Shown here: one piece after another, positions 17,990-26,340 of the stretch | Position numbering within the stretch: position 1 is the first letter of the stretch | Layout: each line of letters opens with the position of its first letter | DNA from: Aestuariivivens insulae | Lineage (GTDB): Bacteria; Bacteroidota; Bacteroidia; Flavobacteriales; Flavobacteriaceae | Length of the DNA stretch: 64,000 bases | Direction of reading: 5' to 3' | Assembly (NCBI RefSeq): GCF_022662195.1 | Contig: NZ_JAKMCS010000002.1 | Coordinates: 62,001-126,000, forward strand | Position numbers and translations under genes: made by a program | Notes under the pieces: model-generated | Database searches by the model: none | What the model was told of the DNA's origin: nothing | The model's input: the letters and a program-made list of their open reading frames with translations, nothing else

Positions 17990-19918
17990 CTAGTAATGCC
18001 ATCTTACAAAAGCTTCTATAGCTGCATAATGTGCCAATCCTAGCTGATTGTATAACTCGGCTGTTTCTCTGTTCCTATCTTCTGCACGCTGCCAAAACTC
18101 TCTACTATCACTTCCTTGGAATACCACTCCATCTTTTTGCGATTGGTGTTTAAAGATACCGTGACGTTTTTGCAACACTTGATCTGGACTCATTGGTACA
18201 GCCATCTCTATTTCATCGATACCCCATTCTTGCCAAGCACCTCTATACAGCCACAACCAGCAATCGTCCATAAATTTATTGGGCTTCAATCGTTTAACCG
18301 ATTCAAAAATAGCATCCAAACACACTTTATGGGTACCATGCGGATCTGCCAAGTCACCTGCTGCATAAATTTGATGCGGTTTTATCTTTTCAATTAAATC
18401 CATAGTGATTTTAATATCATCTTCACCTATAGGCTTTTTTTCTATGGTCCCCGTTTCGTAGAAAGGCAATTCCATAAAATGGATACGTTCATCTGGCAAG
18501 CCAACAAAATGCGCTGTTGCCCTAGCTTCACCTTTTCTAATTAAGCCTTTTATATAACGTACCTCCGGAATATCGATGTCGCTACTTTTCTTATTCTTTA
18601 GAAACTCAGACGCCTTCTTATAGATATTTTCGGCTTCGTCACTGGTAATACCAAACTTCTCATTATAATCGGTTACAAAATTGGCAAATCGCAACGCTTC
18701 ATCATCGGCCACAGCAATATTTCCTGAGGTCTGGTAAGCCACATGCACTTCGTGTCCTTGCTCATGCAACCTAATAAAAGTTCCTCCCATACTAATGATA
18801 TCATCATCTGGGTGCGGACTAAATAGTAACACACGTTTTTTAGCAGGCTCTGCGCGTTCTGGACGCTTACTATCATCGGCGTTAGGCTTACCTCCCGGCC
18901 AACCTGTAATCGTATGCTGAACTTGATTAAATATATTAATATTGATATCGTAAGCTGGTCCAGAATCTGCCAAAAGATCACTCATTCCGTTTTCGATATA
19001 ATCGGCATCAGTAAGCATTAAGATTGGTTTTTTCAGTTTAAGAGCTAACCCAAGTACCGCCTTTCTAACCATTTTATCGGTCCACTCAATTTTTTCAACT
19101 AACCACGGCGTATTTATACGTGTTAATTTTGAAGACGCCGCCTTATCTATTACAAAAACCGCATTGTTATGTTCCTGTAAGTAAGATGCTGGCACCTGAC
19201 TGGTGACCGTACCTTCAGCTGAGGCCTTAATGATATCGGATTTACCTTCACCCCAAGCCATTAGGATCACCCTTTTGGCTTCCATTATTTTTTTAACACC
19301 TAGGGTAATTGCCGTTCTGGGCGTATTGGACAACCCACCAAAATCATTACTGGCAGCCACCCTTGTAATATGGTCTAAGGCTACTAATCTTGTTTTGGAG
19401 TTTTGTAACGATCCTGATTCATTAAATCCGATGTGACCATTACCACCAATTCCCAAAATTTGTAAATCGATACCTCCTAATGCTTCAATTTTAGCCTCAT
19501 ATTCTGCACAATAGCTAGCGATTTCCGCTTTAGAAAGCATACCATCTGGGATATGATAATTCTCTGGTAAAATATCCACATGGTTAAACAACAGTTCCTC
19601 CATAAATCGCACATAACTATTTACAGAATCGGGCTCCATAGGATAATACTCATCCAAGTTGAATGTAATTACATTTTTAAAACTCAACCCTTCTTCTTTA
19701 TGTAAACGCACCAATTCTGCATACAATCCTTTTGGTGTTGATCCTGTTGCCAAGCCCAAAACACAAGATTGATTGCTTTTTTGTTTTGCCTTTATCAATG
19801 TAGCTATTTCATTGGCCACTTCTGCTGAAGCTGCTTTTGAGTCATCGAAAATTACCGTATTGATATTTTCAAATCGCTTTTCAAAACCTGTGGCTTTGTC
19901 TGTACTACTCTTAATCAT
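17990..19918 (-). CDS. Glucosamine-6-phosphate deaminase-like / PIG-L deacetylase fusion
   Basis: 642 residues in two domains. Residues about 25-270 are a NagB fold: LGLATGSTPKGLY phosphate loop, FNLDEYY, and GIGGNGHIGFNE with the catalytic Asp/His region. Residues about 365-600 are a PIG-L/LmbE domain with the zinc motif SPHPDDD near 372 and DPHGTH later. NagB isomerises and deaminates GlcN-6-P to Fru-6-P; PIG-L proteins remove N-acetyl groups from amino sugars. The fusion suggests deacetylation and deamination of an N-acetylhexosamine compound by one polypeptide (inference). Such fusions occur in other Bacteroidota. The sugar permease gene is 38 nt upstream in the same operon. Confidence 0.9.
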   Translation of the reverse strand: MIKSSTDKATGFEKRFENINTVIFDDSKAASAEVANEIATLIKAKQKSNQSCVLGLATGSTPKGLYAELVRLHKEEGLSFKNVITFNLDEYYPMEPDSVNSYVRFMEELLFNHVDILPENYHIPDGMLSKAEIASYCAEYEAKIEALGGIDLQILGIGGNGHIGFNESGSLQNSKTRLVALDHITRVAASNDFGGLSNTPRTAITLGVKKIMEAKRVILMAWGEGKSDIIKASAEGTVTSQVPASYLQEHNNAVFVIDKAASSKLTRINTPWLVEKIEWTDKMVRKAVLGLALKLKKPILMLTDADYIENGMSDLLADSGPAYDININIFNQVQHTITGWPGGKPNADDSKRPERAEPAKKRVLLFSPHPDDDIISMGGTFIRLHEQGHEVHVAYQTSGNIAVADDEALRFANFVTDYNEKFGITSDEAENIYKKASEFLKNKKSSDIDIPEVRYIKGLIRKGEARATAHFVGLPDERIHFMELPFYETGTIEKKPIGEDDIKITMDLIEKIKPHQIYAAGDLADPHGTHKVCLDAIFESVKRLKPNKFMDDCWLWLYRGAWQEWGIDEIEMAVPMSPDQVLQKRHGIFKHQSQKDGVVFQGSDSREFWQRAEDRNRETAELYNQLGLAHYAAIEAFVRWHY

Positions 19919-19956
19919 TTTAAATGTAATTTATTTATTTTAGTTGTATACGTTGT

Positions 19957-21273
19957 TTATTTTTTTGTCCAACTTTTAATATTATGTCCCCATAATGCAA
20001 AGAACAAGATAATAGCATAACAGGGTATTAATATCCAGTAACTGGCTGTTGAAGCCGAAGATATAGCTTCCGCCTCAGCAATACCATTTGCTATTAATTC
20101 GTGCTTACCAGCATCAACCATTCTTCCGTATAATGGTGGAATAATAGCGCCGCCGGCAATCGCCATAATTAACAATGCCGAAGCTGTTTTGGTAAACTTA
20201 CCCAAACCTTCAAGAGTTAACGGCCATACTGCAGGCCATACTAATGCGTTAGCAATACCTAAAGCCGCCACAAATAATACGGATGTAAACCCAGTTGTAG
20301 ATAATATGCAGATACTAAACACGATCCCTAAAGCAGCACTTATTTTTAAAGCCGTATCCTGCTTTAAATATTTAGGAATTAAGACAACCCCTAATGCATA
20401 AGTTGCCACCATAGCCATCAATGTAAATGTGGTAAAAAACTTAGCATCTTCAGCCGAGAACCCTAAAGAAATACCATAAGCAATTATACTATCTCCTGCT
20501 ATGACTTCTGCCCCAACATAAACAAATAAGGTTAACACCCCTAACCACAAATGTGGAAACTGAAAAATACTTGTCTTTGTTGTTTTCCCTGCTTCTGTTT
20601 CTTCAACTGGGGCTGCCTCTACATGCGGAAGCGGTGCTTTTCTAATTAGCATCCCTAAAACAAACAAGGCTACGGCCATAACTATATAAGGCGTAACAAC
20701 ACTATCTGCCATTGTATCTAATAGCTGGCTCTTTTCAGAATCTGTAACCGTTGTAATTTTTTCTTTAACCTCATCAATACCCGACAATAGTAAAGCTCCA
20801 AAAATTAGTGACCCCAAAGCGCCCGCTACTTTATTTGCAATTCCCATAATAGCAATACGCTTGGCTCCACTTTCAATAGGACCTAAAATTGTAATGTATG
20901 GATTAGCAGCAGTTTGTAAAATTGTCATTCCAGTACCTTGAAGAAAAATGGCAAATAGAAACACACCATAAGTACGAGCCTCTGCTGCCGGAATAAATAC
21001 CAAAGCTCCAATTCCCATAATAATTAAACCCAGAGACATCCCCTTACGATAGCCTATCTTGTTTAAAATGTATGAGGCTGGTAATGCCATAACTACAAAT
21101 GAAATATAAGATGCAGAGGCGACTAAGTACGATTGCGCTTCTGTTAATTCATTTATTGTTTTCATAAATGGAATTAAAGCACCATTTATCCAAGTGACAA
21201 AACCGAATATAAAAAACAATCCTGCTATAATAGCTATAGCTACCGTGTTACTATTTTTTGGTGTCTGTGTCAT
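19957..21273 (-). CDS. Sugar MFS transporter (GluP/FucP/NagP type)
   Basis: 438 residues with about 12 hydrophobic segments. FFIFGFVTWINGALIPFMK and QTAANPYITILGP are hallmarks of the FucP/GluP branch of the major facilitator family, a proton-coupled sugar permease of the inner membrane. Cotranscription with the NagB-PIG-L fusion and closeness to an N-acetylhexosamine-kinase-like gene suggest N-acetylglucosamine or a related amino sugar as substrate (NagP-like), but glucose/galactose or fucose cannot be excluded from sequence alone. Confidence 0.88.
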   Translation of the reverse strand: MTQTPKNSNTVAIAIIAGLFFIFGFVTWINGALIPFMKTINELTEAQSYLVASASYISFVVMALPASYILNKIGYRKGMSLGLIIMGIGALVFIPAAEARTYGVFLFAIFLQGTGMTILQTAANPYITILGPIESGAKRIAIMGIANKVAGALGSLIFGALLLSGIDEVKEKITTVTDSEKSQLLDTMADSVVTPYIVMAVALFVLGMLIRKAPLPHVEAAPVEETEAGKTTKTSIFQFPHLWLGVLTLFVYVGAEVIAGDSIIAYGISLGFSAEDAKFFTTFTLMAMVATYALGVVLIPKYLKQDTALKISAALGIVFSICILSTTGFTSVLFVAALGIANALVWPAVWPLTLEGLGKFTKTASALLIMAIAGGAIIPPLYGRMVDAGKHELIANGIAEAEAISSASTASYWILIPCYAIILFFALWGHNIKSWTKK

Positions 21274-21315
21274 AATTTGAAAAGGTTTTAATTATTAATT
21301 AGTGTTTGGTTTTTA

Positions 21316-21323
21316 CAAAACTA
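21316..21323 (-). promoter_or_regulatory. Putative promoter of the permease-nagB operon
   Basis: Minus-strand TAGTTTTG fits the -7 consensus, 43 nt upstream of the permease ATG. Confidence 0.35.
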
Positions 21324-21379
21324 TAGAGCTTTGTGTTTCTTTATGCTAATAATCCATCTTAATCGATTGAATTTAGGTT

Positions 21380-22444
21380 TTATATTTTCATTTGTGCCAC
21401 CATGCTATCGATCAACTTAAATTGATTCTTTGCTCGGTCTAAATTATGTTCCGGGTATTTGGTTTTATAATAAATATCGTCATTCAAATAATCGGTCAAG
21501 AAGCGCAATGCCATAATAAAAATCATGGTTTTTGCCGCTAATGGAAGAGTTTCAATTTCCAATGGTGTTAAAGCCGACTCTACTTTTTCTAAAAATCCTT
21601 TTTTATAGGCTTTATAAAATGCCACATTAAAGTTTACCAAATCTAAATTGGTTTCATCTTCGGCTGCGGTGTTGCATATGGTTCTAATGGCATCTCCAAA
21701 ATCGTAATGTACTACACCTGGCATTACCGTATCGGTATCTATAACACAAAGTCCTTTATTGTTCTTATCGAATAAGGCATTGGATATTTTTGTATCGTTG
21801 TGGGTAACTCTTAGTTTTATTTTTCCAGATTCCTTTAAGTTTTGAATGATGTGCATTTCTTCCTTAAGCCCAGCAACCTTATCCAAATAAGCCTTGGCCC
21901 TTTCTTTTCTTTCTCCTGAAGCGCCCTTTAAAGCTTCTTCGAACTGCCAAAAACGGAATGACATATCATGGAACTTCGGAATAACATCTATTAATACTGA
22001 AGCATCGAAATCACTGGTAAGGTTCAAGAAATCACCAGACAGTTTACCGCCCTCGTAAGCCACTTCCTCAGCGGTTACAATCTCATGGGTTACACTATCA
22101 TTTATATATACCATGACATTCCAAAAATTGCCCGCGTCATCTTTATAATAATAGTCTCCATTAGTTGTTGGAACGAAGGTTAACACACTTCTTTTAAGTT
22201 CCTCTTCTGGTAAATGCGACAATTTATTCTGAATATGCTTGCTAACGCTTACCTTATTTGAAATTAAACCAGGCACATCTTTAAAAACCTCATGATTTAT
22301 ACGCTGAAGAATATAATAAGGCTCTTCTTTAGTCTTTACTAAAAACGTATCGTTTATATGCCCTGATGCCAACTCTTTATGCGACGCATACGCTGATGCA
22401 TGCTTAAATTGATCGAACTTATAGATTAACTGTTCTTCCGTCAT
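21380..22444 (-). CDS. APH-family sugar kinase (N-acetylhexosamine 1-kinase-like)
   Basis: 354 residues with the aminoglycoside/choline-kinase fold: catalytic loop VTHNDTKISNALFD and the metal-binding Asp in CVIDTDTVMPG, then VHYDFGDAIR. Its length and motifs resemble the N-acetylhexosamine 1-kinases that phosphorylate the anomeric carbon. It starts one base after the stop of the nucleotidyltransferase gene, so the two are co-translated; together they could make a sugar-1-phosphate and then its nucleotide derivative. The exact sugar is not determined; an antibiotic-resistance role is unlikely in this context. Confidence 0.82.
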   Translation of the reverse strand: MTEEQLIYKFDQFKHASAYASHKELASGHINDTFLVKTKEEPYYILQRINHEVFKDVPGLISNKVSVSKHIQNKLSHLPEEELKRSVLTFVPTTNGDYYYKDDAGNFWNVMVYINDSVTHEIVTAEEVAYEGGKLSGDFLNLTSDFDASVLIDVIPKFHDMSFRFWQFEEALKGASGERKERAKAYLDKVAGLKEEMHIIQNLKESGKIKLRVTHNDTKISNALFDKNNKGLCVIDTDTVMPGVVHYDFGDAIRTICNTAAEDETNLDLVNFNVAFYKAYKKGFLEKVESALTPLEIETLPLAAKTMIFIMALRFLTDYLNDDIYYKTKYPEHNLDRAKNQFKLIDSMVAQMKI

Positions 22445-22445
22445 C

Positions 22446-23348
22446 TTACCACAGGTGTTTTGGATATACGTTATCTGCCTTTAATGCCTCAATGGCTTTT
22501 TGCACAATCGCTTTATCCTCTTTGTAAGTAACCCCAAACCACTTCGCTTCAGATTTTAAAACCTCAACTGTAGCTTCTCCAGATTTCAAAATTTCGTTAA
22601 CTATGGTCGGTAAATAAAACTCGGCCTTTAAGTTCTCTTTATTATTTTCTAAAAAGTCTAAAAGTAATTGTCCGCCAAACTCAAAACATTTAGGTGTAAA
22701 GCCCCAAAAGTTCATCGACACTACTGTATTCTCATCGATAGGAATGAACTCCCCATTATCGTCTTTGCGCATTAACTTACCATCAATCTTTTCAATATGC
22801 GTTCTTTCGGTAACATCTACCAAATAGCCATTATCGTCTACTTGACATTCCCCTCTAGACACATAACCGTGATCGGACACCGTATTCTTTAACAAATAGG
22901 CCATGGTCTTAAAGTCATAGGACTCTTTATCGGTAGCTATCAAAGCTTTAGCCATAGACTCAAACGCTTCCCTACTGTAAAAGTCATCGGCATTAATAAT
23001 GGCAAAATTTTCCTGTACAGCATCTTTGGCCATCAATAACGCATGACCAGTCCCCCAAGGCTTTGTACGTTCTGGATTTATATATTGTTCAGGCACATTT
23101 TCAAGTTCCTGGTACACATAATCAACTTCGGCTTTACCCTCTAGTTTCTTATTAAAAATAGCTTTAAATTCTTCTTCAAAGCTCTTACGAATAATAAACA
23201 CAAACTTGCCAAATCCTGCCCTAAGGGCATCGTAAAGCGAAAAGTCTATTATTGTATCTCCATCTGGAGTAAAAGAATCAATTTGTTTCAATCCTCCATA
23301 GCGGCTTCCCATTCCTGCTGCTAAAATTACTAGTGTTGGCTTACTCAT
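22446..23348 (-). CDS. Sugar nucleotidyltransferase
   Basis: 300 residues. The N-terminal LAAGMGSRYGGLKQ nucleotide-binding loop and the FAIINADDFYSREAF metal-binding Asp motif place it among the NTP-transferase (GT-A-like) family that activates sugar-1-phosphates. It has no hexapeptide-repeat domain, so it is not a GlmU-type bifunctional enzyme. It is the first gene of the pair with the sugar kinase. The hexosamine context suggests UDP- or another NDP-sugar synthesis in a salvage route (inference). Confidence 0.82.
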   Translation of the reverse strand: MSKPTLVILAAGMGSRYGGLKQIDSFTPDGDTIIDFSLYDALRAGFGKFVFIIRKSFEEEFKAIFNKKLEGKAEVDYVYQELENVPEQYINPERTKPWGTGHALLMAKDAVQENFAIINADDFYSREAFESMAKALIATDKESYDFKTMAYLLKNTVSDHGYVSRGECQVDDNGYLVDVTERTHIEKIDGKLMRKDDNGEFIPIDENTVVSMNFWGFTPKCFEFGGQLLLDFLENNKENLKAEFYLPTIVNEILKSGEATVEVLKSEAKWFGVTYKEDKAIVQKAIEALKADNVYPKHLW

Positions 23349-23516
23349 TACATTACGTCTTAAAAATACTATACTTAACTCTCACAAACAAATTAAATCC
23401 TTCCAATAAATCTCTAAAAAACAACCCATTACAGACCCATAAAAAACAACCCAATTTGCTCTTTAGGTTACGAAACTACACAATAAAGTCGAATAAAAAA
23501 AGAAAAAACAGTAAAA

Positions 23517-23534
23517 AGTGTGTTCGAACACACT
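23517..23534. promoter_or_regulatory. 18-bp perfect palindrome upstream of the R-M operon
   Basis: AGTGTGTTCGAACACACT reads identically on both strands and lies 95 nt upstream of the HTH gene. Candidate operator or protein-binding site; it is GC-richer than its surroundings. Confidence 0.5.
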
Positions 23535-23570
23535 AAACGCTATACTTATAATTAAAGTAGACAGGCTAGC

Positions 23571-23610
23571 AATAATAAATTAAATTTATTATTTTTGACA
23601 AAATTGTCAA
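23571..23610 (+). promoter_or_regulatory. Two adjacent palindromes overlapping the R-M operon promoter
   Basis: AATAATAAATT and AATTTATTATT are perfect arms around one base (23571-23593). TTGACA-AAAT-TGTCAA follows at 23595-23610. A -7-like TATTTTTG at 23590-23597 overlaps both. The HTH gene starts 18 nt downstream, which is the arrangement expected for autoregulation by a controller protein. Confidence 0.55.
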
Positions 23611-23628
23611 GTCGATAATCTTAAGAAA

Positions 23629-23955
23629 ATGAAACAAAACTTTAGAGAGTATATCCATAGTCTAAGAACACAGAAAGGATTTACACTTACTAAACTAGCA
23701 AGTGCTCTCGATATCGATCAGTCCACTTTATCTAAAATTGAAAATGGAAAAAGAAATATTCCGAAAGAAATATTGCCTAAACTTGCCAAAATTTTTAAAC
23801 TGAATGTAGACCAATTGGAGAACGAATTTATAAGTGAAAAAATAGCAGAAATGATTTATCCAAAAGAAAATACAAGTGAACTTTTAAAACTTGCTGAAAA
23901 AAAAGCGCACTACAAAAAACTCAGAAATTTGTCACAAGGTAAAATAGGATATTAA
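23629..23955 (+). CDS. XRE-family HTH protein, probable R-M controller
   Basis: 108 residues. A Cro/C1-type HTH (YIHSLRTQKGFTLTKLASALDIDQSTLSKIENGKRNI, about 8-44) is followed by a short helical tail. Size and position, first in the operon and one base before the methylase, match controller (C) proteins that time restriction-modification expression. The palindromes at 23571-23610 are likely its operators (inference). An alternative is a non-controller accessory HTH protein, which many C5-methylase operons carry. Confidence 0.85.
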   Translation: MKQNFREYIHSLRTQKGFTLTKLASALDIDQSTLSKIENGKRNIPKEILPKLAKIFKLNVDQLENEFISEKIAEMIYPKENTSELLKLAEKKAHYKKLRNLSQGKIGY

Positions 23956-23956
23956 A

Positions 23957-25201
23957 ATGCCAAGCTATTCAAAAATCCGTAGAGATTTAGATATTGAAAA
24001 CATGAATGGAAATGCCGAAGACCTTGCATTTCTCACTCATTATCTCCACAATTACACAAATGAAGCTTCTAAATCGTTTGAAGAAAGGGCCATACAATAT
24101 TTTAATCATCAAAAAAACAACTTGGCAATTGTATCAGAGCCGAAATTACAGGCCATGCTGCCTATTAGTTGGGACATTCCTTTTCCAAGCCCTGAACATC
24201 CTGAATTCACATTTGTCGATCTATTTGCCGGTATAGGAGGGTTTAGAATTCCAATGCAGGAGATTGGTGGAAAATGTGTGTTTTCTTCTGAATTTAATTA
24301 TCATGCCCAAAGAGCCTATGAACTCAATTTTGGAGAAGTTCCTTTTGGGGACATTACCAAGATTGATTTGGATTTAGTACCAAAACACAATGTGTTATGT
24401 GCCGGCTTCCCTTGTCAACCTTTCAGTATTTCTGGAAAGATGAAAGGATTCGAAGATACTAGGGGCACCTTAATCTATCATGTTTTTAAAATTATAGAAA
24501 AAAGAAGACCCGATGTGGTATTGTTAGAAAATGTAAAACATTTACTATATCATGATAAAAAAAGAACTTTAACTACAATTATCCTACACTTAGAGGAACT
24601 AGGCTACAAAGTTTCACAAAAGGTTCTAAATGCATCTGATTTTGGTGTACCTCAAAACAGGGAACGAATTATAATTATTGGGCATAGAACCAAAACATTC
24701 GATTTTTCAAAATTAGAGACCAAAGACAAGCCCATATTGAAAACTTTTTTAGACAAAGAGAATGATTTTGAGTATTTAAACGAGCCATATACGATTCTTG
24801 AAGAGATGAAGACTCAAGATTCTGGTTTAATTTTTGCGGGCTACAGAAATAAGACCATTCGGAAAGCAGGGGTTCGCCCCAACACCAAACATTTGTCTAG
24901 AGTCCACAAACAACCCAATCGAATTTATTCAACAGAAGGAGTTCACCCAGCCCTACCTTCCCAAGAATCCTCTGGCAGGTTTTGGATTTACCATGAGAAT
25001 AAGGTACGTAAACTCACTATTCAGGAGTGTTACAGGATTATGGGATTCCCTAAACAATTCAAATTAATTAATAACCGTTCTGAACTGTACAAGCAGGTTG
25101 GCAATTCAGTAGCTATTCCAATGATAAAGGAAGTTGCCAACCAAGTTAAAAAACAATTACTTACACCTATCCAAATAGAGAATGCCAGATACATTTATTA
25201 A
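23957..25201 (+). CDS. DNA (cytosine-5-)-methyltransferase
   Basis: 414 residues. After an unusual N-terminal extension of about 80 residues come the C5-MTase motifs in order: I (FVDLFAGIGGFRIP, 86-99), IV with catalytic Cys (GFPCQPFS, 150-157), VI (LLENVKHL), VIII (QNRERIIIIG) and X (QVGNSVAIP). It methylates the recognition site and protects host DNA. The stop codon overlaps the endonuclease start by 20 nt. The recognition sequence is not readable from the gene; a SacI-like partner would suggest GAGCTC. Confidence 0.95.
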   Translation: MPSYSKIRRDLDIENMNGNAEDLAFLTHYLHNYTNEASKSFEERAIQYFNHQKNNLAIVSEPKLQAMLPISWDIPFPSPEHPEFTFVDLFAGIGGFRIPMQEIGGKCVFSSEFNYHAQRAYELNFGEVPFGDITKIDLDLVPKHNVLCAGFPCQPFSISGKMKGFEDTRGTLIYHVFKIIEKRRPDVVLLENVKHLLYHDKKRTLTTIILHLEELGYKVSQKVLNASDFGVPQNRERIIIIGHRTKTFDFSKLETKDKPILKTFLDKENDFEYLNEPYTILEEMKTQDSGLIFAGYRNKTIRKAGVRPNTKHLSRVHKQPNRIYSTEGVHPALPSQESSGRFWIYHENKVRKLTIQECYRIMGFPKQFKLINNRSELYKQVGNSVAIPMIKEVANQVKKQLLTPIQIENARYIY

Positions 25202-26279
25202 AAAAGCCTATGACCAATCTATGGATTTGGTTGGTTCTGATAACAAAATCAAATCTGATTTACCCCAATCAATAACAAAACACCTCGATATAGTTTTGAG
25301 TAAATCAGAGTCATCCAAAGCAGTACTAACTGTAATTCTCACAAGCTTGGTTTACAAAATACTTAATCCTGGACAAGATATAAGAAACCACCAAACCAGT
25401 ATTGACAATGGATATTCAGGCCGAACTTTCGACACAAAATATATCACACCTTTTTTAAAAAGTGTAAAATTTCCAGCAATGGCCGAAAGCGGCTGGTTAA
25501 CACGCTCACTTGAACAAAAAGTTCCATATAACAAAGACTATTCTGGAGCAATAAGACCCGAAACATTAAAAATCTCTTTTCTTGCTACTATTGATTTTAT
25601 CCAAAAGAATCGAAAATTAGATAAATGTTTAAGCTATCTAATGCAGGGACTTATTATAAAAAGGAATAATCAAGAAATCAACTTAGCAAAACCCTTAAAC
25701 CTCCCAATAACTACAATAATAGATCTACTCACTAGACATTTCAACTCTAAATACACTTCAGACGGTGCGTCTCGACTTCCTGTTTTGGCTTTATTTGCTG
25801 CTTATAAATGTCTTATACACGAAGTAAGGCGATTTGAAGGCAAAAAACTATTAGATATTGAAAGCCACACCTCTGCCGATACAAGAAGTGGTAGGATTGG
25901 AGATATAGATATTGTTGATGTTAAAGGAAAAGAATTTGAGGCCGTTGAAGTAAAACATGGTATTCCTATTACATCTCAACTTGTAAAAGATGCTTTTGAA
26001 AAGTTTAAAACAACTCAAGTTAACAGATACTATTTGCTGTCTACGGCAGATATTGATTCAACTGAATCCAAAAAAATAGAACAAGAAATTGAGCGAATAA
26101 AGAATATACATGGCTGCCATGTTATTGCCAATGGACTCATAAACTCCTTAAAATATTACTTACGGCTTCTCTCTGAAACATCAGAGTTTATAGAAAATTA
26201 TGTTACTTTAATTGAACTTGATACAGCTTTGAAATTCGAACATAAAAAGCAATGGAATATTTTAATATCAGAAATGTAA
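25182..26279 (+). CDS. Type II restriction endonuclease, SacI-like
   Basis: 365 residues. Position directly behind, and overlapping, a C5 methylase shows it is the cognate endonuclease. GDIDIVD (240-246) followed by EAVEVKHG (E256, K258) gives the D...E-x-K core of a PD-(D/E)XK nuclease. Blocks such as SKAVLTVILTSLVYKILNP, GYSGRTFDTKYITPFLK and FPAMAESGWLTRSLEQ resemble what I recall of the RE_SacI family; that assignment is from memory. The frame is intact, so the system is likely active. Interestingly, GAGCTC is present in the window (for example in the MITE near 10606), so methylation there would be testable. Confidence 0.72.
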   Translation: MPDTFIKKAYDQSMDLVGSDNKIKSDLPQSITKHLDIVLSKSESSKAVLTVILTSLVYKILNPGQDIRNHQTSIDNGYSGRTFDTKYITPFLKSVKFPAMAESGWLTRSLEQKVPYNKDYSGAIRPETLKISFLATIDFIQKNRKLDKCLSYLMQGLIIKRNNQEINLAKPLNLPITTIIDLLTRHFNSKYTSDGASRLPVLALFAAYKCLIHEVRRFEGKKLLDIESHTSADTRSGRIGDIDIVDVKGKEFEAVEVKHGIPITSQLVKDAFEKFKTTQVNRYYLLSTADIDSTESKKIEQEIERIKNIHGCHVIANGLINSLKYYLRLLSETSEFIENYVTLIELDTALKFEHKKQWNILISEM

Positions 26280-26291
26280 ACAACTAAAAAC

Positions 26292-26310
26292 TGAAGTTAA
26301 ATTAACTTCA
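26292..26310. promoter_or_regulatory. 19-bp palindrome between the endonuclease and LacI genes
   Basis: TGAAGTTAAATTAACTTCA: perfect 9-bp arms around one base. It lies 13 nt after the endonuclease stop and 31 nt before the LacI-type gene start, so it could be a LacI autoregulatory operator or part of the endonuclease 3' end. Confidence 0.45.
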
Positions 26311-26340
26311 CTAACATATGTTTTCTTGCCTGCAAAACTC

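Noticed and set aside
23333-23536. 67-codon frame upstream of the R-M operon
   Set aside because: Overlaps the start of the nucleotidyltransferase gene and reads AT-rich spacer; Lys/Asn-rich with no domain.
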